Below are positions 8,846 to 16,933 of a stretch of 64,000 nt of DNA, one piece after another; the stretch's first letter is position 1; each line of letters starts with the position of its first letter. Location of the stretch: positions 1 through 64,000 of the forward strand of contig NZ_JMLV01000011.1 of NCBI RefSeq assembly GCF_000686045.1, given 5' to 3'. Made by a program: the position numbers and the translations under genes. The notes beneath the pieces are model-generated. The model searched no databases and was not told the DNA's origin. It saw only the letters and a list, made by a program, of their open reading frames with translations. This DNA comes from Fodinicurvata fenggangensis DSM 21160. Its GTDB lineage: Bacteria; Pseudomonadota; Alphaproteobacteria; Kiloniellales; DSM-21159.

Positions 8846-9426
8846 GCAAGTCTCCTTGGATGAATTCGGGACCTCAGGAACTTACGGAACAGGATCCAAC
8901 ACACTGCTGGCAGGACCAATCACGCCTGAGTCCGGGATGAGGACGGGCCAACGCCGAGGTGGCCGACGGGCCGCATGATGTCGGTTGGCGGAGCCACCTT
9001 CCGACCGACATCCGCAACGAGAACAATATCAAAATTCACCCAAAAGAAGCCCTGCTCGATTTGCATCTGGTGACAAATGGCAACATGGCTCCGGATAAGC
9101 CATCCGGCAACCACCCCTGCAAAGGGCTCTACTGGTACTTGCTGAACAGCATAGTGCTCACAGCCCCCTGAAGGAAGCTGCCCCATCCATCGAAGCGATA
9201 GGGAAATTCCGCACACAGCTGCACGCTTGTCCTGACGGAACGAGACAGTATCCTGCTCGACACGATGGGCTGTTCCGTCTCAAGCCTGTCTGGAATAGCC
9301 GTCCAGCAGACTGCAACGCCGGGTCACTGGCATTTGCATGACCCAACCTCTAACGAAGGACCGCTTGGACAACATTCGAACAGCCCGGGAAACATTCTCT
9401 ACAAGCCGAGTGCCAACGAGGAGAGC
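8846..9426. other. Intergenic region, no gene seen
   Basis: I see no convincing coding region in these 581 bases. They separate a leftward and a rightward gene and should hold both promoters. Two hairpins are visible: positions 8978-9013 with a perfect 9-bp stem (GATGTCGGT/ACCGACATC, 18-base loop) and positions 9091-9107 with a 6-bp stem (CCGGAT/ATCCGG). Neither is followed by a T run. Confidence 0.5.
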
Positions 9427-10089
9427 ATGAGCAGAGTTCTGAGACAGCTTCACGCCCAGGTGATCCCGGTCATCCGCATGCAGGAGGCCGAGGCCGCACT
9501 GACAGCCGTGGAGTGGCTGCATGAGGGTGGCATCAGGATCTTCGAAATTACCGCGAGCGTGCCGGGCTATCTCGAGGTGATCTCCGAACTGGCCGGCCGT
9601 GACGACCTGCTCGTGGGCGCGGGCACCCTGCTGGCGGCCGAAGACGCCCGCGAGGCGGCGAAAGCCGGTGCCCGCTTCCTCGTATCCCCCTGCCTGGTGC
9701 CGGAGGTGATCGAGGCCGGCGCCGAGGCCTCGGTACCGGTGATTCCGGGAACGGCAACCCCTACCGAGGCCTTGCAGGCACACAGGCTCGGCGCGGCCGC
9801 CGTCAAGGTCTTCCCAGCCCGCCAGCTCGGCGGTCCGGGTTACCTGAAGGCCCTGCGCAGCGTGCTGCCGGACATTGCCGTAATCCCCACCGGCGGCATC
9901 GACCTGGACGAAGTGGACAGCTATTTCACCGCCGGCGCCTACGCCGTCGGCATGGGCGGGCAGCTGGTCACCCAGGACGAAGTCGGCGCGGCCAATGCTG
10001 CGAAAGACGAGGATGGCGAGACGGCCAGGCAACGCGTCCTGACGCGCGCCCGGCACCTCTCCGCCCGGGCAGACAGAGGGACAGCATGA
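9427..10089 (+). CDS. eda: KDPG/KHG aldolase-like protein
   Basis: The 220-residue protein matches class I 2-dehydro-3-deoxy-phosphogluconate aldolases: Glu40 in RIFEITASVPG, GAGTLLAAEDA, FLVSPCLVPEV, PVIPGTATPTEA, and the Schiff-base Lys127 in AAAVKVFPARQLGG. It cleaves 2-keto-3-deoxy-6-phosphosugars to pyruvate plus an aldehyde. The usual TLRTP segment after the catalytic Glu is replaced by TASVPG, so the Arg that normally contacts the substrate is missing and the substrate may differ from KDPG. ATG at 9427 follows GAGGAG; the frame is open 54 codons further upstream but without family similarity. Its stop overlaps the next start as ATGA. Confidence 0.88.
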   Translation: MSRVLRQLHAQVIPVIRMQEAEAALTAVEWLHEGGIRIFEITASVPGYLEVISELAGRDDLLVGAGTLLAAEDAREAAKAGARFLVSPCLVPEVIEAGAEASVPVIPGTATPTEALQAHRLGAAAVKVFPARQLGGPGYLKALRSVLPDIAVIPTGGIDLDEVDSYFTAGAYAVGMGGQLVTQDEVGAANAAKDEDGETARQRVLTRARHLSARADRGTA

Positions 10090-11021
10090 CCGAAAGCAGC
10101 ATGGACCTGATCTGCCTGGGGGAACCTATGGTGGAGTTCGCCCAGGTCAAGCGCGGAGAGGAGACCCTGTACCTGCCCGGTTTCGGGGGCGACACATCGA
10201 ACTGTGCCGTGGCCGCCGCACGCCAGGGCGCACGAGTCGGCTACGTCACGGCGTTGGGGGCGGATTCCTTCGGACGCGATTTCCTCGATCTCTGGGCACG
10301 CGAAGGCATCGACACCCGAGGTGTGAGCACCGATGCAGCGGCTCCGACGGGCATCTACTTCATCACCTACCGCAACGGCGAGCACGTGTTCAGCTACCGC
10401 CGCAACGGCTCGGCTGCCAGTCGCATGACTCCGGACAGCCTGCCCCAGGACGATCTGCGCCAGGCGCGCGTGTTGCATGTCTCGGGCATCAGCCAAGCCA
10501 TCAGCGATACGGCCTGCGATGCGGTTTTCGCAGCCATCGCTGCCGTACGCGCGGCCGGTGGGCTGGTCAGCTACGACACCAACCTGCGCCTCAATCTCTG
10601 GCCGCTCTCCCGGGCCCGGGCCATCATTCACGCGGCCCTCGCCGAGAGCGACATTGCCCTGCCCGGCCTCGACGATGCACGCCAATTGACCGGGCTCACA
10701 GATCCCCACCGTATCGTCGAATTCTATCTTGGCCTTGGCCCCCGGGTCGTCGTACTGACCATGGGACGCTTGGGCACCCTGGTGGCAACACCTGAGCGGC
10801 AGGAGGTGGTACCGGCCCATGCCGTCGAACAGGTCGACGCCACCGCGGCCGGCGACACCTTCGACGGGGCCTTTCTGGCACGCTACATCGCCGGCGACGA
10901 CCCCTTCACGGCGGCGCGCTACGCCAATGTCGCGGCGGCGCTGTCGACCCTGGGGCACGGCGCCGTCGCACCGATGCCGCATGCCGAAACCGTCCGGAAA
11001 GCAATCAAGGAGATGAAATGA
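10086..11021 (+). CDS. kdgK: PfkB-family sugar kinase (2-dehydro-3-deoxygluconokinase-like)
   Basis: The 311-residue protein is a ribokinase/PfkB kinase. The N-terminal part has GFGGDTSNCAVAAARQGARV and GALGADSFG, and the C-terminal signature AAGDTFDGAFLARYI holds the catalytic Asp. Together with the aldolase it fits phosphorylation of 2-keto-3-deoxygluconate or a similar deoxyketo acid, followed by cleavage. It is translationally coupled to both neighbours by ATGA overlaps. Specificity for KDG is inferred from context and overall resemblance. Confidence 0.87.
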   Translation: MTESSMDLICLGEPMVEFAQVKRGEETLYLPGFGGDTSNCAVAAARQGARVGYVTALGADSFGRDFLDLWAREGIDTRGVSTDAAAPTGIYFITYRNGEHVFSYRRNGSAASRMTPDSLPQDDLRQARVLHVSGISQAISDTACDAVFAAIAAVRAAGGLVSYDTNLRLNLWPLSRARAIIHAALAESDIALPGLDDARQLTGLTDPHRIVEFYLGLGPRVVVLTMGRLGTLVATPERQEVVPAHAVEQVDATAAGDTFDGAFLARYIAGDDPFTAARYANVAAALSTLGHGAVAPMPHAETVRKAIKEMK

Positions 11022-11710
11022 CCCCTACGGCCCTCATTACCGGTGGCACCGGCGCCATCGGACGGGCGATCGCGGTGGCGCTCGCCGAGGACGGCTATTG
11101 CCCCATCCTGGCCTCCTCCCGGACCGAAAGCGATCCCGAGTTCGAGACGCGGCGCCTGGACGTGACCGACCCGGCCTCCATCGAGTCCGCGATGAAGGAG
11201 CTGGACCAGCTTTCGGTCCTGGTCAACGGGGCCGGAACGGCCATCCGCGAAGGCCGGGAGTTCGAGCCCGAGACCTTTGCCCGGGTTCTCGACATCAACC
11301 TCACCGGCGCCATGCGCATGTGCATGGCCGCCCGCCCCCGCCTGCTCGAAGCCGAGGACGGCTGCATCGTCAACATCTGCTCCATGCTGAGCTTCTTCGG
11401 CAGCCCGACGGTGCCGGCCTACTCGGCCAGCAAGGGCGGCCTGCTGCAGCTGACCCGTTCCCTGGCCGCGGCCTGGGCCGAGGAGGGCATCCGCGTGAAC
11501 GCCGTGGCGCCCGGATACATCGAAACGCCCCTGACCCAGCCGCTGCACGGGCAGGAGGCGGATAGGGCCCAGATCGCCAATCGCACCCCCATGAAGCGCT
11601 GGGGACAGCCCGAGGAAGTGGCCGGATCCGTCGCCTTTCTCTGCTCCCCGCGCGCCAGCTTCACCACCGGCGCCGTGCTCTGCGCCGACGGCGGCTATTC
11701 GGTGGCGTAA
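11018..11710 (+). CDS. SDR-family oxidoreductase
   Basis: The 230-residue protein is a classical short-chain dehydrogenase: TGGTGAIGRAIA (cofactor binding), NGAGTA, catalytic Ser in NICSML, YSASKGG (Tyr and Lys), and VNAVAPGYIETPL. It probably oxidises a sugar or sugar acid that feeds the aldolase/kinase pair with which it is coupled. The gene ends the rightward three-gene operon and is convergent with the BMC operon. No dehydratase or transporter is linked, so the starting sugar is unknown. Confidence 0.88.
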   Translation: MTPTALITGGTGAIGRAIAVALAEDGYCPILASSRTESDPEFETRRLDVTDPASIESAMKELDQLSVLVNGAGTAIREGREFEPETFARVLDINLTGAMRMCMAARPRLLEAEDGCIVNICSMLSFFGSPTVPAYSASKGGLLQLTRSLAAAWAEEGIRVNAVAPGYIETPLTQPLHGQEADRAQIANRTPMKRWGQPEEVAGSVAFLCSPRASFTTGAVLCADGGYSVA

Positions 11711-11748
11711 GAGCTGAGATGGTCAAGTCAAGACGATAGAGACGAGCG

Positions 11749-12177
11749 TTAGTAACGCTTGCGAAACAGGCCTCGCTTTTCGTAGACGGCGGCGGCCTGC
11801 TCGACAAAGTCTGCCAGGCGCGATGCGCGATGCTGGCTGCGTAGCGTCTCCGCGGCCTCGAGAAGGTCCTGTTTTCCTCTGCTGCGGCCGGGACGCAGCA
11901 GTTCGTACACACGCATCACCTCTTCCTGTGGCAGCGAGGTCATTTCGGCGGCACGCTCGAAATTATCCGCCAGGGCAGCACGACCAGCCGAACGCGCAAT
12001 GGATGCCTGGCGCAGGAGAGCCTGGGGCGTGATGCGCAGATCCTCCATTTCCAGCTCGCCATTGGCAACGGCCTCGACATTGAGATCGTCCAGCGTTCTG
12101 CCGCGCGCGCCACGGACCGTCTCGGGCCTGCGCTCGGCGATCGGGTAGTCTGCTACACTGAAGTCCCGGTCACTCAT
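11749..12177 (-). CDS. pduE: Cobalamin-dependent diol dehydratase, small subunit
   Basis: This 142-residue protein aligns along its length with PduE/DhaB3: DYPIAERRPE near the N-terminus, TLDDLNVEAV, MEDLRITPQALLRQASIARSAGR, NFERAAEMT and YELLRPGRS. I chose the ATG at 12177 because the protein then begins just before the conserved DYP block; this overlaps the end of the large/medium subunit gene by 8 bases. Compared with PduE from Salmonella or Klebsiella, the N-terminal amphipathic helix that targets the enzyme to the microcompartment is absent. It is the last gene of the BMC operon. Confidence 0.92.
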   Translation of the reverse strand: MSDRDFSVADYPIAERRPETVRGARGRTLDDLNVEAVANGELEMEDLRITPQALLRQASIARSAGRAALADNFERAAEMTSLPQEEVMRVYELLRPGRSRGKQDLLEAAETLRSQHRASRLADFVEQAAAVYEKRGLFRKRY

Positions 12178-14455
12178 TGGCCGGCTCCTTGAAATACAGG
12201 GTAATTTCCTCCGGCACGGCACCGTCGAATGTCATGGCGGTCTCGATGGCGTAGATCAGGGCCACGCGCGCATGAAAGCGCGCCCCCAAGGCCTCGCCAT
12301 CCCCCGTCACGAAAATCGGCGCCGGGCTTTCGCCACGAGCATAGGATGCAGCGTTCGCGCCGAGCGCATGATAGTGCGCCAGCGTGGTTAACGGTGCATT
12401 CGAGAAGATCTCCAGATTGTTGTGCGGCAGGCGGTCACGATGGTGAATGACTGCCGTGCCCTTGGATTGCAGACCGATCCCGATACCGGATCCCGAAAGA
12501 CGCGCCGCACTCAACCCCAGGAATGAGGTATCCGCTGTATGGGCAAAGCGAACGACGCGCATGACCCCGCCAGTTTCCTCTATACCACGCTTCAGCGTCT
12601 GCAGGAGGGCACTCAGCGGATGGCCGGCGAGAGTCTGGAAGAACTTAGTGCCCAACCCGGGGCTGATCCCCACAACGACCTCGCTTCTGTCGGTTCCGGA
12701 CGACGCCTGCCCCATCTGGCGATATTCGATACGTCCATGCTCGGCAGACTCGAGCGTTGCCTCAAAGCGCAACACATCCTCGCGGTTCAGGACGTCACGT
12801 ATATCCGCCAGTTCCTTACGTCGCGCCTCGCTCGGACGGTACCCCGTCCCGGGCCCTAGATAGCGGTTTGGATCGTTGACGGCGCTCAGAACCCGCCCCT
12901 CGCGCACGACGGCCGATGTCTGGAGATAATCTCCCGAAAGACGCAGCTTCAGAAGGAACAGCAGGTTTTCCACCTCCTGCCTGAAGCCGCCCCTGTGAAG
13001 CGAGCGCATGACGTCCAGGATTGTGATGCTGCGTTCCGCCACACGGCGGCTGATCTCGGTAATCGTCCGAGGATCCAGGGTCTGTGTCTCCTTCGACCCG
13101 GACGCTACGGCCACCGATTGCTTCATGGTTTCATCGACCTCGGCCAGATCCAGGTCCTGTAGAACGAAGGACAAGGCATCGATCGCCTGACGACGCAGAG
13201 CCAGCGCCGAGCTGCCGTCGATGGTGCGCAGGCCGCCATCGGCTTCGAAGTCGCGCTGCAACACCAGGAACTCCTCCAGTTCCTCGCCATTGAAGGAAGA
13301 GGGATTGAAGGAATTGTCATACTTCAGGATGCTGCCGAAGCCGGAGCAGATCAGGTCCGAGCCCGCAATCAGATAGGGCAGGATCTTGGCCCCGACCCGC
13401 ATGTCCGATTCCGAGTGCCGGGCATCGTTTCCCGAGGCACATTCCAGGTCCAGCCAGACAGCCAACAGGTTCTCGGCCAGCAGTTCGCGCACCCCTCCGG
13501 GCATCGAGCCTGCCAGCGGCGCACCGTCGATACCGCCATTCTGGGTTCCCTGGGCGCCCATGCCGCGCTGCAGGCAGAGACAGCGGGCCTCCAGGTAGAG
13601 CAGCGATTTCGCTTCATGGAAGCCCATCAGCAGTTCTGCCGCGGCGCCCGAGGTACAACGCATCTTGATTCCGCGGGACGCATAGGCCGCCGCCAGCCAG
13701 GCCTTGGACCAGGGCGTGTCATCACCATCCACGAAGGCGCTTTCCGTGCCGTAGACGGAAACGGTTTCGGCATAGGAGGTAAACCCCGCCATGCCGATCT
13801 GCAGTTCCTCGGCTTCCTCGCTCGAGCACTGGAACAATGTTCCCGCCTGGCCAACCGCCGAGCCGATACAGCAGGCCAGCGCATTGGCCCAGGAATTCTG
13901 CGCCACACGCATGGTGGTCTCGATCTCGTCGAATCCCAGCGCCACGGCAACGGCGGCGTCGGCCGCCAATTGCAGGGGATCGTCCTTGGCATTCGTCACA
14001 TGGGCCTGGTTGCCAGGCGTGGAGCGCGCGCGCATTTTCGAATAGGCAAAGGCCAGTTCCATCGCGTTGAGCTGCGCCACCACGTCCGCCAGCTTGGCCG
14101 GTGTCAGACCACGTGCCAGTCGGGTCAGCTCTTCGCGTCGCACGTTCATGTCGACCAGCATCCGCGCCAGCGTCTGCGAGGGCATGGCCATGGCTTCGGC
14201 CGCAACCTCCGGCTCCAGATGATAGGCTGCGACAAAGCTGTCGATCATGTCGAAGTCGGTTGCGGGAATGCCGTCCATGACCTCGACGCGCCCACCGGCA
14301 ATCTCCAGTGACGGCGTTGGATCGGCTGCTCCCTTGAAGGCCGAAAATCCGTTCTCCGGATCCTCGACGGCAAACTTGTCGAGCCGGAGGGCGCGTGCGT
14401 CCCAGTCGTCGAAACGACGCCACCTGTTGGCCTGGAAAGAAGGAGTGTCGGTCAT
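12170..14455 (-). CDS. pduC: Cobalamin-dependent diol/glycerol dehydratase, fused large and medium subunits
   Basis: The 761-residue protein combines PduC (about residues 1-570) and PduD (about 590-760), normally separate chains. The adenosylcobalamin dehydratase active site is fully kept by alignment with the Klebsiella enzyme: Gln150 and His152 (GNQAHVTN), Glu179, Glu230, Gln305, Asp344 and Ser371. The medium part shows LSGSGIGIGLQSKGTAVIHH. The reaction is 1,2-propanediol to propionaldehyde (or glycerol to 3-hydroxypropionaldehyde) by a radical mechanism. The fusion removes the free N-terminus of PduD, which normally carries an encapsulation peptide. No reactivating factor (PduG/PduH) and no adenosyltransferase gene is present in this window, so they must be encoded elsewhere. 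Confidence 0.94.
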   Translation of the reverse strand: MTDTPSFQANRWRRFDDWDARALRLDKFAVEDPENGFSAFKGAADPTPSLEIAGGRVEVMDGIPATDFDMIDSFVAAYHLEPEVAAEAMAMPSQTLARMLVDMNVRREELTRLARGLTPAKLADVVAQLNAMELAFAYSKMRARSTPGNQAHVTNAKDDPLQLAADAAVAVALGFDEIETTMRVAQNSWANALACCIGSAVGQAGTLFQCSSEEAEELQIGMAGFTSYAETVSVYGTESAFVDGDDTPWSKAWLAAAYASRGIKMRCTSGAAAELLMGFHEAKSLLYLEARCLCLQRGMGAQGTQNGGIDGAPLAGSMPGGVRELLAENLLAVWLDLECASGNDARHSESDMRVGAKILPYLIAGSDLICSGFGSILKYDNSFNPSSFNGEELEEFLVLQRDFEADGGLRTIDGSSALALRRQAIDALSFVLQDLDLAEVDETMKQSVAVASGSKETQTLDPRTITEISRRVAERSITILDVMRSLHRGGFRQEVENLLFLLKLRLSGDYLQTSAVVREGRVLSAVNDPNRYLGPGTGYRPSEARRKELADIRDVLNREDVLRFEATLESAEHGRIEYRQMGQASSGTDRSEVVVGISPGLGTKFFQTLAGHPLSALLQTLKRGIEETGGVMRVVRFAHTADTSFLGLSAARLSGSGIGIGLQSKGTAVIHHRDRLPHNNLEIFSNAPLTTLAHYHALGANAASYARGESPAPIFVTGDGEALGARFHARVALIYAIETAMTFDGAVPEEITLYFKEPANE

Positions 14456-14491
14456 GTCTGCCCGTCCTTGCCAACCCGGTCGGGGCGTTGC

Positions 14492-15166
14492 TCAGCTGCC
14501 GAGAAACCCGGGAATGTCCTCCAGCTGTACCACATGGCAATAGATCATGTTGATGGTGGTCAGTTCGTTCCGGTGCAACTCATCGGTGGCAGCGGCGCAG
14601 CAATCCTCGACCACCACCACATCGAAACTCTCGTCGGCCAAGCTGCGCACCGTGGAACTGACGCACTGGTCGGTGAACAGGCCGGCGGCAATGACATGGC
14701 GGATGCCCATGTTGTGCAGGATCAACCGCAGGTTTGTCCCTGTAAGCGCGCTGTCGGTGGTCTTCAGCACGACGATATCGTCATCCTCGGGCGCCAGCTC
14801 GGGAACGATCAGGCTGTCTTCCCGGTCCATGGGCATCAGCAGGTAGTTGAAGCCCGGCTTCTTCTGGCTGAGCGATCGATCGCGCCCGTCCTGCTTCAGG
14901 CAGGCGATTCGCGCGTAAACCACCTCAACGCCCTTGTCCCGGCAAAGGTCGATCAGCTTGCGCGTATTGGGGATGACCTTGCCGGTCAATCGATCGTGAA
15001 AGGGTTTCCAGCGCAGCGCTTCGTCGGGATCATCCTTCGTTTCGAGGTATGTGTTCTGGATATCGATGACCAGCAGGGCTGTTTCTTCCGGGGGCAGTTC
15101 GATATCCTCCGGTGGATCCGCCTTCTCGTAGTAGAAGGATCTGAAGGCCGTCTTCCAGTCGCTCAC
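14492..15166 (-). CDS. Isochorismatase-family cysteine hydrolase
   Basis: The 224-residue protein has the catalytic triad of this family: Asp35 in LLVIDIQNTY, Lys135 in VVLKTTDSALTGTNL, and Cys168 in GLFTDQCVSSTVR. The GTNL segment is typical of amide-cleaving members such as nicotinamidase, N-carbamoyl-sarcosine or ureidoacrylate hydrolases, rather than true isochorismatases. It starts with GTG overlapping the BMC-T stop (GTGA) and sits between shell and dehydratase genes, so it belongs to the microcompartment operon. It has no clear encapsulation helix. It might release an amino alcohol from an amide precursor or remove a side product; neither is proven. Confidence 0.9.
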   Translation of the reverse strand: MSDWKTAFRSFYYEKADPPEDIELPPEETALLVIDIQNTYLETKDDPDEALRWKPFHDRLTGKVIPNTRKLIDLCRDKGVEVVYARIACLKQDGRDRSLSQKKPGFNYLLMPMDREDSLIVPELAPEDDDIVVLKTTDSALTGTNLRLILHNMGIRHVIAAGLFTDQCVSSTVRSLADESFDVVVVEDCCAAATDELHRNELTTINMIYCHVVQLEDIPGFLGS

Positions 15167-15792
15167 TTCTTCCTGCCCTTCACCTCGTCCAGGGTCTTGC
15201 CGATGGCCTCGCGCGCGACCTTCAGGTCCGCCGTCGCCCCGGACATGAAGATCCGGCCTGACGCACCCATCATCTGCACGTCATTGATGATCACATTAGG
15301 GGCAGCCCGCTCGGCCTCATTGGCAGCCACACAGGCAAACAGCGCCGGCATCATTTCGTAAACCAGCAGCGAAGTGCCGGGCAGCAACATCGAGGCATCC
15401 CGGCTTCGGTTCAGGATGATGGCATGCTGGTCGGAGATATCCTCGACGATGTCGTGGAACAGTGTGACAGGCGCCAACTGGTCCTCCGGCTTGGCACCGA
15501 TTCCATCGAGCACCGCCTGACCGGCTGCGCCAAGATCCTGCTTGCTGGCGGAGTGCAGTTCCATCAGACCGAACTGCCGCTCCGTAAACAGGATACCCGG
15601 CTCCATCTCAGGAGCGGCCTTGAGCGCAAGGTCGCAGATCCGGTGAATCGACAGTGCAGGCGCGACCTCGATGATCAGGCTGTGCTCCCCCTCGAAAGGG
15701 GGATACCCACGCGCCCGCATGGGCGTACTCAGATAGGCGGCAAACTGAGGCTGCAGGTCGTATATCGGCAGATAGACGCGCAACTCCGTCAT
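15163..15792 (-). CDS. BMC-T microcompartment shell protein (first of two)
   Basis: The 209-residue protein holds two BMC folds in tandem, forming trimeric pseudo-hexameric shell tiles. The first repeat includes IIEVAPALSIHRICDLALKA and the second LLVYEMMPALFACVAANEAE, ending MMGASGRIFMSGA, as in RMM-type BMC-T proteins. BMC-T proteins often have a larger, gated pore for bulky substrates or cofactors. ATG follows GAGGAG. The gene is 44 bases downstream of BMC-H and overlaps the cysteine hydrolase start. It is clearly homologous to the second BMC-T of the operon (16934-17545). Confidence 0.93.
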   Translation of the reverse strand: MTELRVYLPIYDLQPQFAAYLSTPMRARGYPPFEGEHSLIIEVAPALSIHRICDLALKAAPEMEPGILFTERQFGLMELHSASKQDLGAAGQAVLDGIGAKPEDQLAPVTLFHDIVEDISDQHAIILNRSRDASMLLPGTSLLVYEMMPALFACVAANEAERAAPNVIINDVQMMGASGRIFMSGATADLKVAREAIGKTLDEVKGRKK

Positions 15793-15836
15793 ACGGATCT
15801 CCTCGACGGCCGGCGTAAGGTCAGCCGGCGTTGAAC

Positions 15837-16214
15837 TTACTTGGCCGCTTCGAAGTGCTTGCCGAGATCCGGATGCGGACGCGGGATCACATGCACGGAA
15901 ACCAGTTCGCCCACTGAATTCGCGGTTTCCGCTCCGGCTTCGGTGGCGGCCTTGACCGCACCCACATCACCGCGGATCACGACGGACACCAGACCATCGC
16001 CCACTTCCTCACGGGAAGCGATGGTGACATTCGCCGCCTTGACCATGGCATCCGCCGCGGCCAGTGCCGCCACGTAACCCTTCGTTTCGATCATTCCGAT
16101 TGCATTGGACATGGAACTACCTCCGTTATTGGCTTCGGCCCGCCGGCCCGACTTCGCCGCTTGTGATTTTGACCCGCCGGCGGGTTTACGGGTTTCACTC
16201 TTGGAGACACTCAT
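15837..16214 (-). CDS. BMC-H microcompartment shell protein with N-terminal extension and probable second start
   Basis: The C-terminal 91 residues are a single canonical BMC domain ([22 protein letters not shown], later [14 protein letters not shown]), which forms the hexagonal shell tiles. In the same frame a 34-residue extension precedes it, rich in Lys, Arg, Ser, Ala and Gly and probably disordered. Both starts are well supported: ATG at 16214 has GAGGAG nine bases upstream, and ATG at 16112 has GGAGG seven bases upstream. Two proteins of 125 and 91 residues may therefore be made. In the Pdu system the N-terminal extension of PduB, absent from PduB', links shell to enzyme core; a similar role is possible here. 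Confidence 0.92.
   Translation of the reverse strand: MSVSKSETRKPAGGSKSQAAKSGRRAEANNGGSSMSNAIGMIETKGYVAALAAADAMVKAANVTIASREEVGDGLVSVVIRGDVGAVKAATEAGAETANSVGELVSVHVIPRPHPDLGKHFEAAK
16112..16124 (-). promoter_or_regulatory. Internal ribosome binding site for the short BMC-H form
   Basis: GGAGG at 16120-16124 on the minus strand lies seven bases before the in-frame ATG ending at 16112. The upstream start of the same frame has its own GAGGAG at 16224-16229. This makes two translation starts plausible. Confidence 0.6.
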
Positions 16215-16228
16215 TCGACCGTGCTCCT

Positions 16229-16465
16229 CTATTCATCGATGGATCCGATAATCAGCGCGTCGACAGGCGCCTTGATCTTGGTGAAATAGGCCGCCGCCAC
16301 CGAACCGGTGGTGATCAAAACGCTTTCGCCGACGCCGCATCCCAGAACATCCAGGGCAACCATCGAGGATCCGTTCTCAAGCTCCACCTGCAACAGGGCT
16401 CCGTTGGGCAGGGTTTCGATACGCTTGGTGGACCAGACCTGGCCTGTCACGCGAGCTCGAATCAT
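16229..16465 (-). CDS. BMC-P (EutN/CcmL family) pentameric shell vertex protein
   Basis: The 78-residue protein is a EutN/CcmL homologue: [15 protein letters not shown], then [22 protein letters not shown] and the C-terminal [12 protein letters not shown]. Pentamers of this family cap the vertices of icosahedral shells; one gene is enough to close the compartment. It is coupled to the upstream unknown gene by ATGA, and its TAG stop overlaps the ribosome site of BMC-H, so shell proteins are translated in close succession. Confidence 0.94.
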   Translation of the reverse strand: MIRARVTGQVWSTKRIETLPNGALLQVELENGSSMVALDVLGCGVGESVLITTGSVAAAYFTKIKAPVDALIIGSIDE

Positions 16466-16920
16466 GACTTCTTCCTTTCCACCCGGATGCGCTTGCGGCG
16501 CAATTCATCCTGTGCCAGCGGGGTAAAGCGCACGCGCTTGCCCGCACGAACAAGACTGTCTTCAGGCAGTGCACTTACCTGTCGCTCGCTCACCAGCCCG
16601 CGATCGAACTCGACGCTTGCGGAACTTGCGGACACTGCAGGCCCGGCTACCGTGGTTTGGGTGGCAGGCGCTGCGTTTACCTGCTGAAGCCTGAACTTCC
16701 AGCGCCCGTTCCGGATTTCCTGAACCGATTTACCGTCACGGGCCAGTTCCAGAACGCGCAGCACAAACCGGTTGAGATCGGCATCATTGGCGATCGAAAC
16801 CATTTCCTCGCGGACCTGCGGGCGTGGCGAGGTATCTGCATGCGCGCCGGAACCGCCGCGCATGGCCTGAAGCTCCTCGGCGAGGACCTCACGAATGAGA
16901 CTGCGTAGATCGCTGCTCAT
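16462..16920 (-). CDS. Unknown microcompartment protein with N-terminal encapsulation-like helix
   Basis: The 152-residue protein starts SSDLRSLIREVLAEELQAM, an amphipathic helix of the type that targets cargo to BMC shells, followed by a Gly/Ser/Pro-rich linker. A middle domain (about residues 40-85, with LNRFVLRVLELARDGKSVQEI) is of unknown type. After another Ala/Thr/Ser linker the C-terminus reads VRFTPLAQDELRRKRIRVER, resembling a short TPLAxDxxRxxxIxV element seen in several BMC-associated proteins. I cannot name a family. ATG at 16920 was chosen because the helix then sits at the N-terminus; the frame is open 21 codons further. It could be a scaffold joining enzymes to the shell. Confidence 0.75.
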   Translation of the reverse strand: MSSDLRSLIREVLAEELQAMRGGSGAHADTSPRPQVREEMVSIANDADLNRFVLRVLELARDGKSVQEIRNGRWKFRLQQVNAAPATQTTVAGPAVSASSASVEFDRGLVSERQVSALPEDSLVRAGKRVRFTPLAQDELRRKRIRVERKKS

Positions 16921-16933
16921 CTGCTTTTGCCCC

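Noticed and set aside
8959-9171. Small open frames in the 8.8-9.4 kb gap
   Set aside because: No ribosome site, no family resemblance, and composition not like the neighbouring genes.
11711-11748. Terminator between the convergent SDR and dehydratase genes
   Set aside because: The AGCGTTA-C-TAACGCT palindrome here cannot fold with a one-base loop and has no T run.
15837-16214. BMC-H as carboxysomal CcmK/CsoS1
   Set aside because: No RuBisCO, carbonic anhydrase or other carboxysome genes; enzymes are of metabolosome type.
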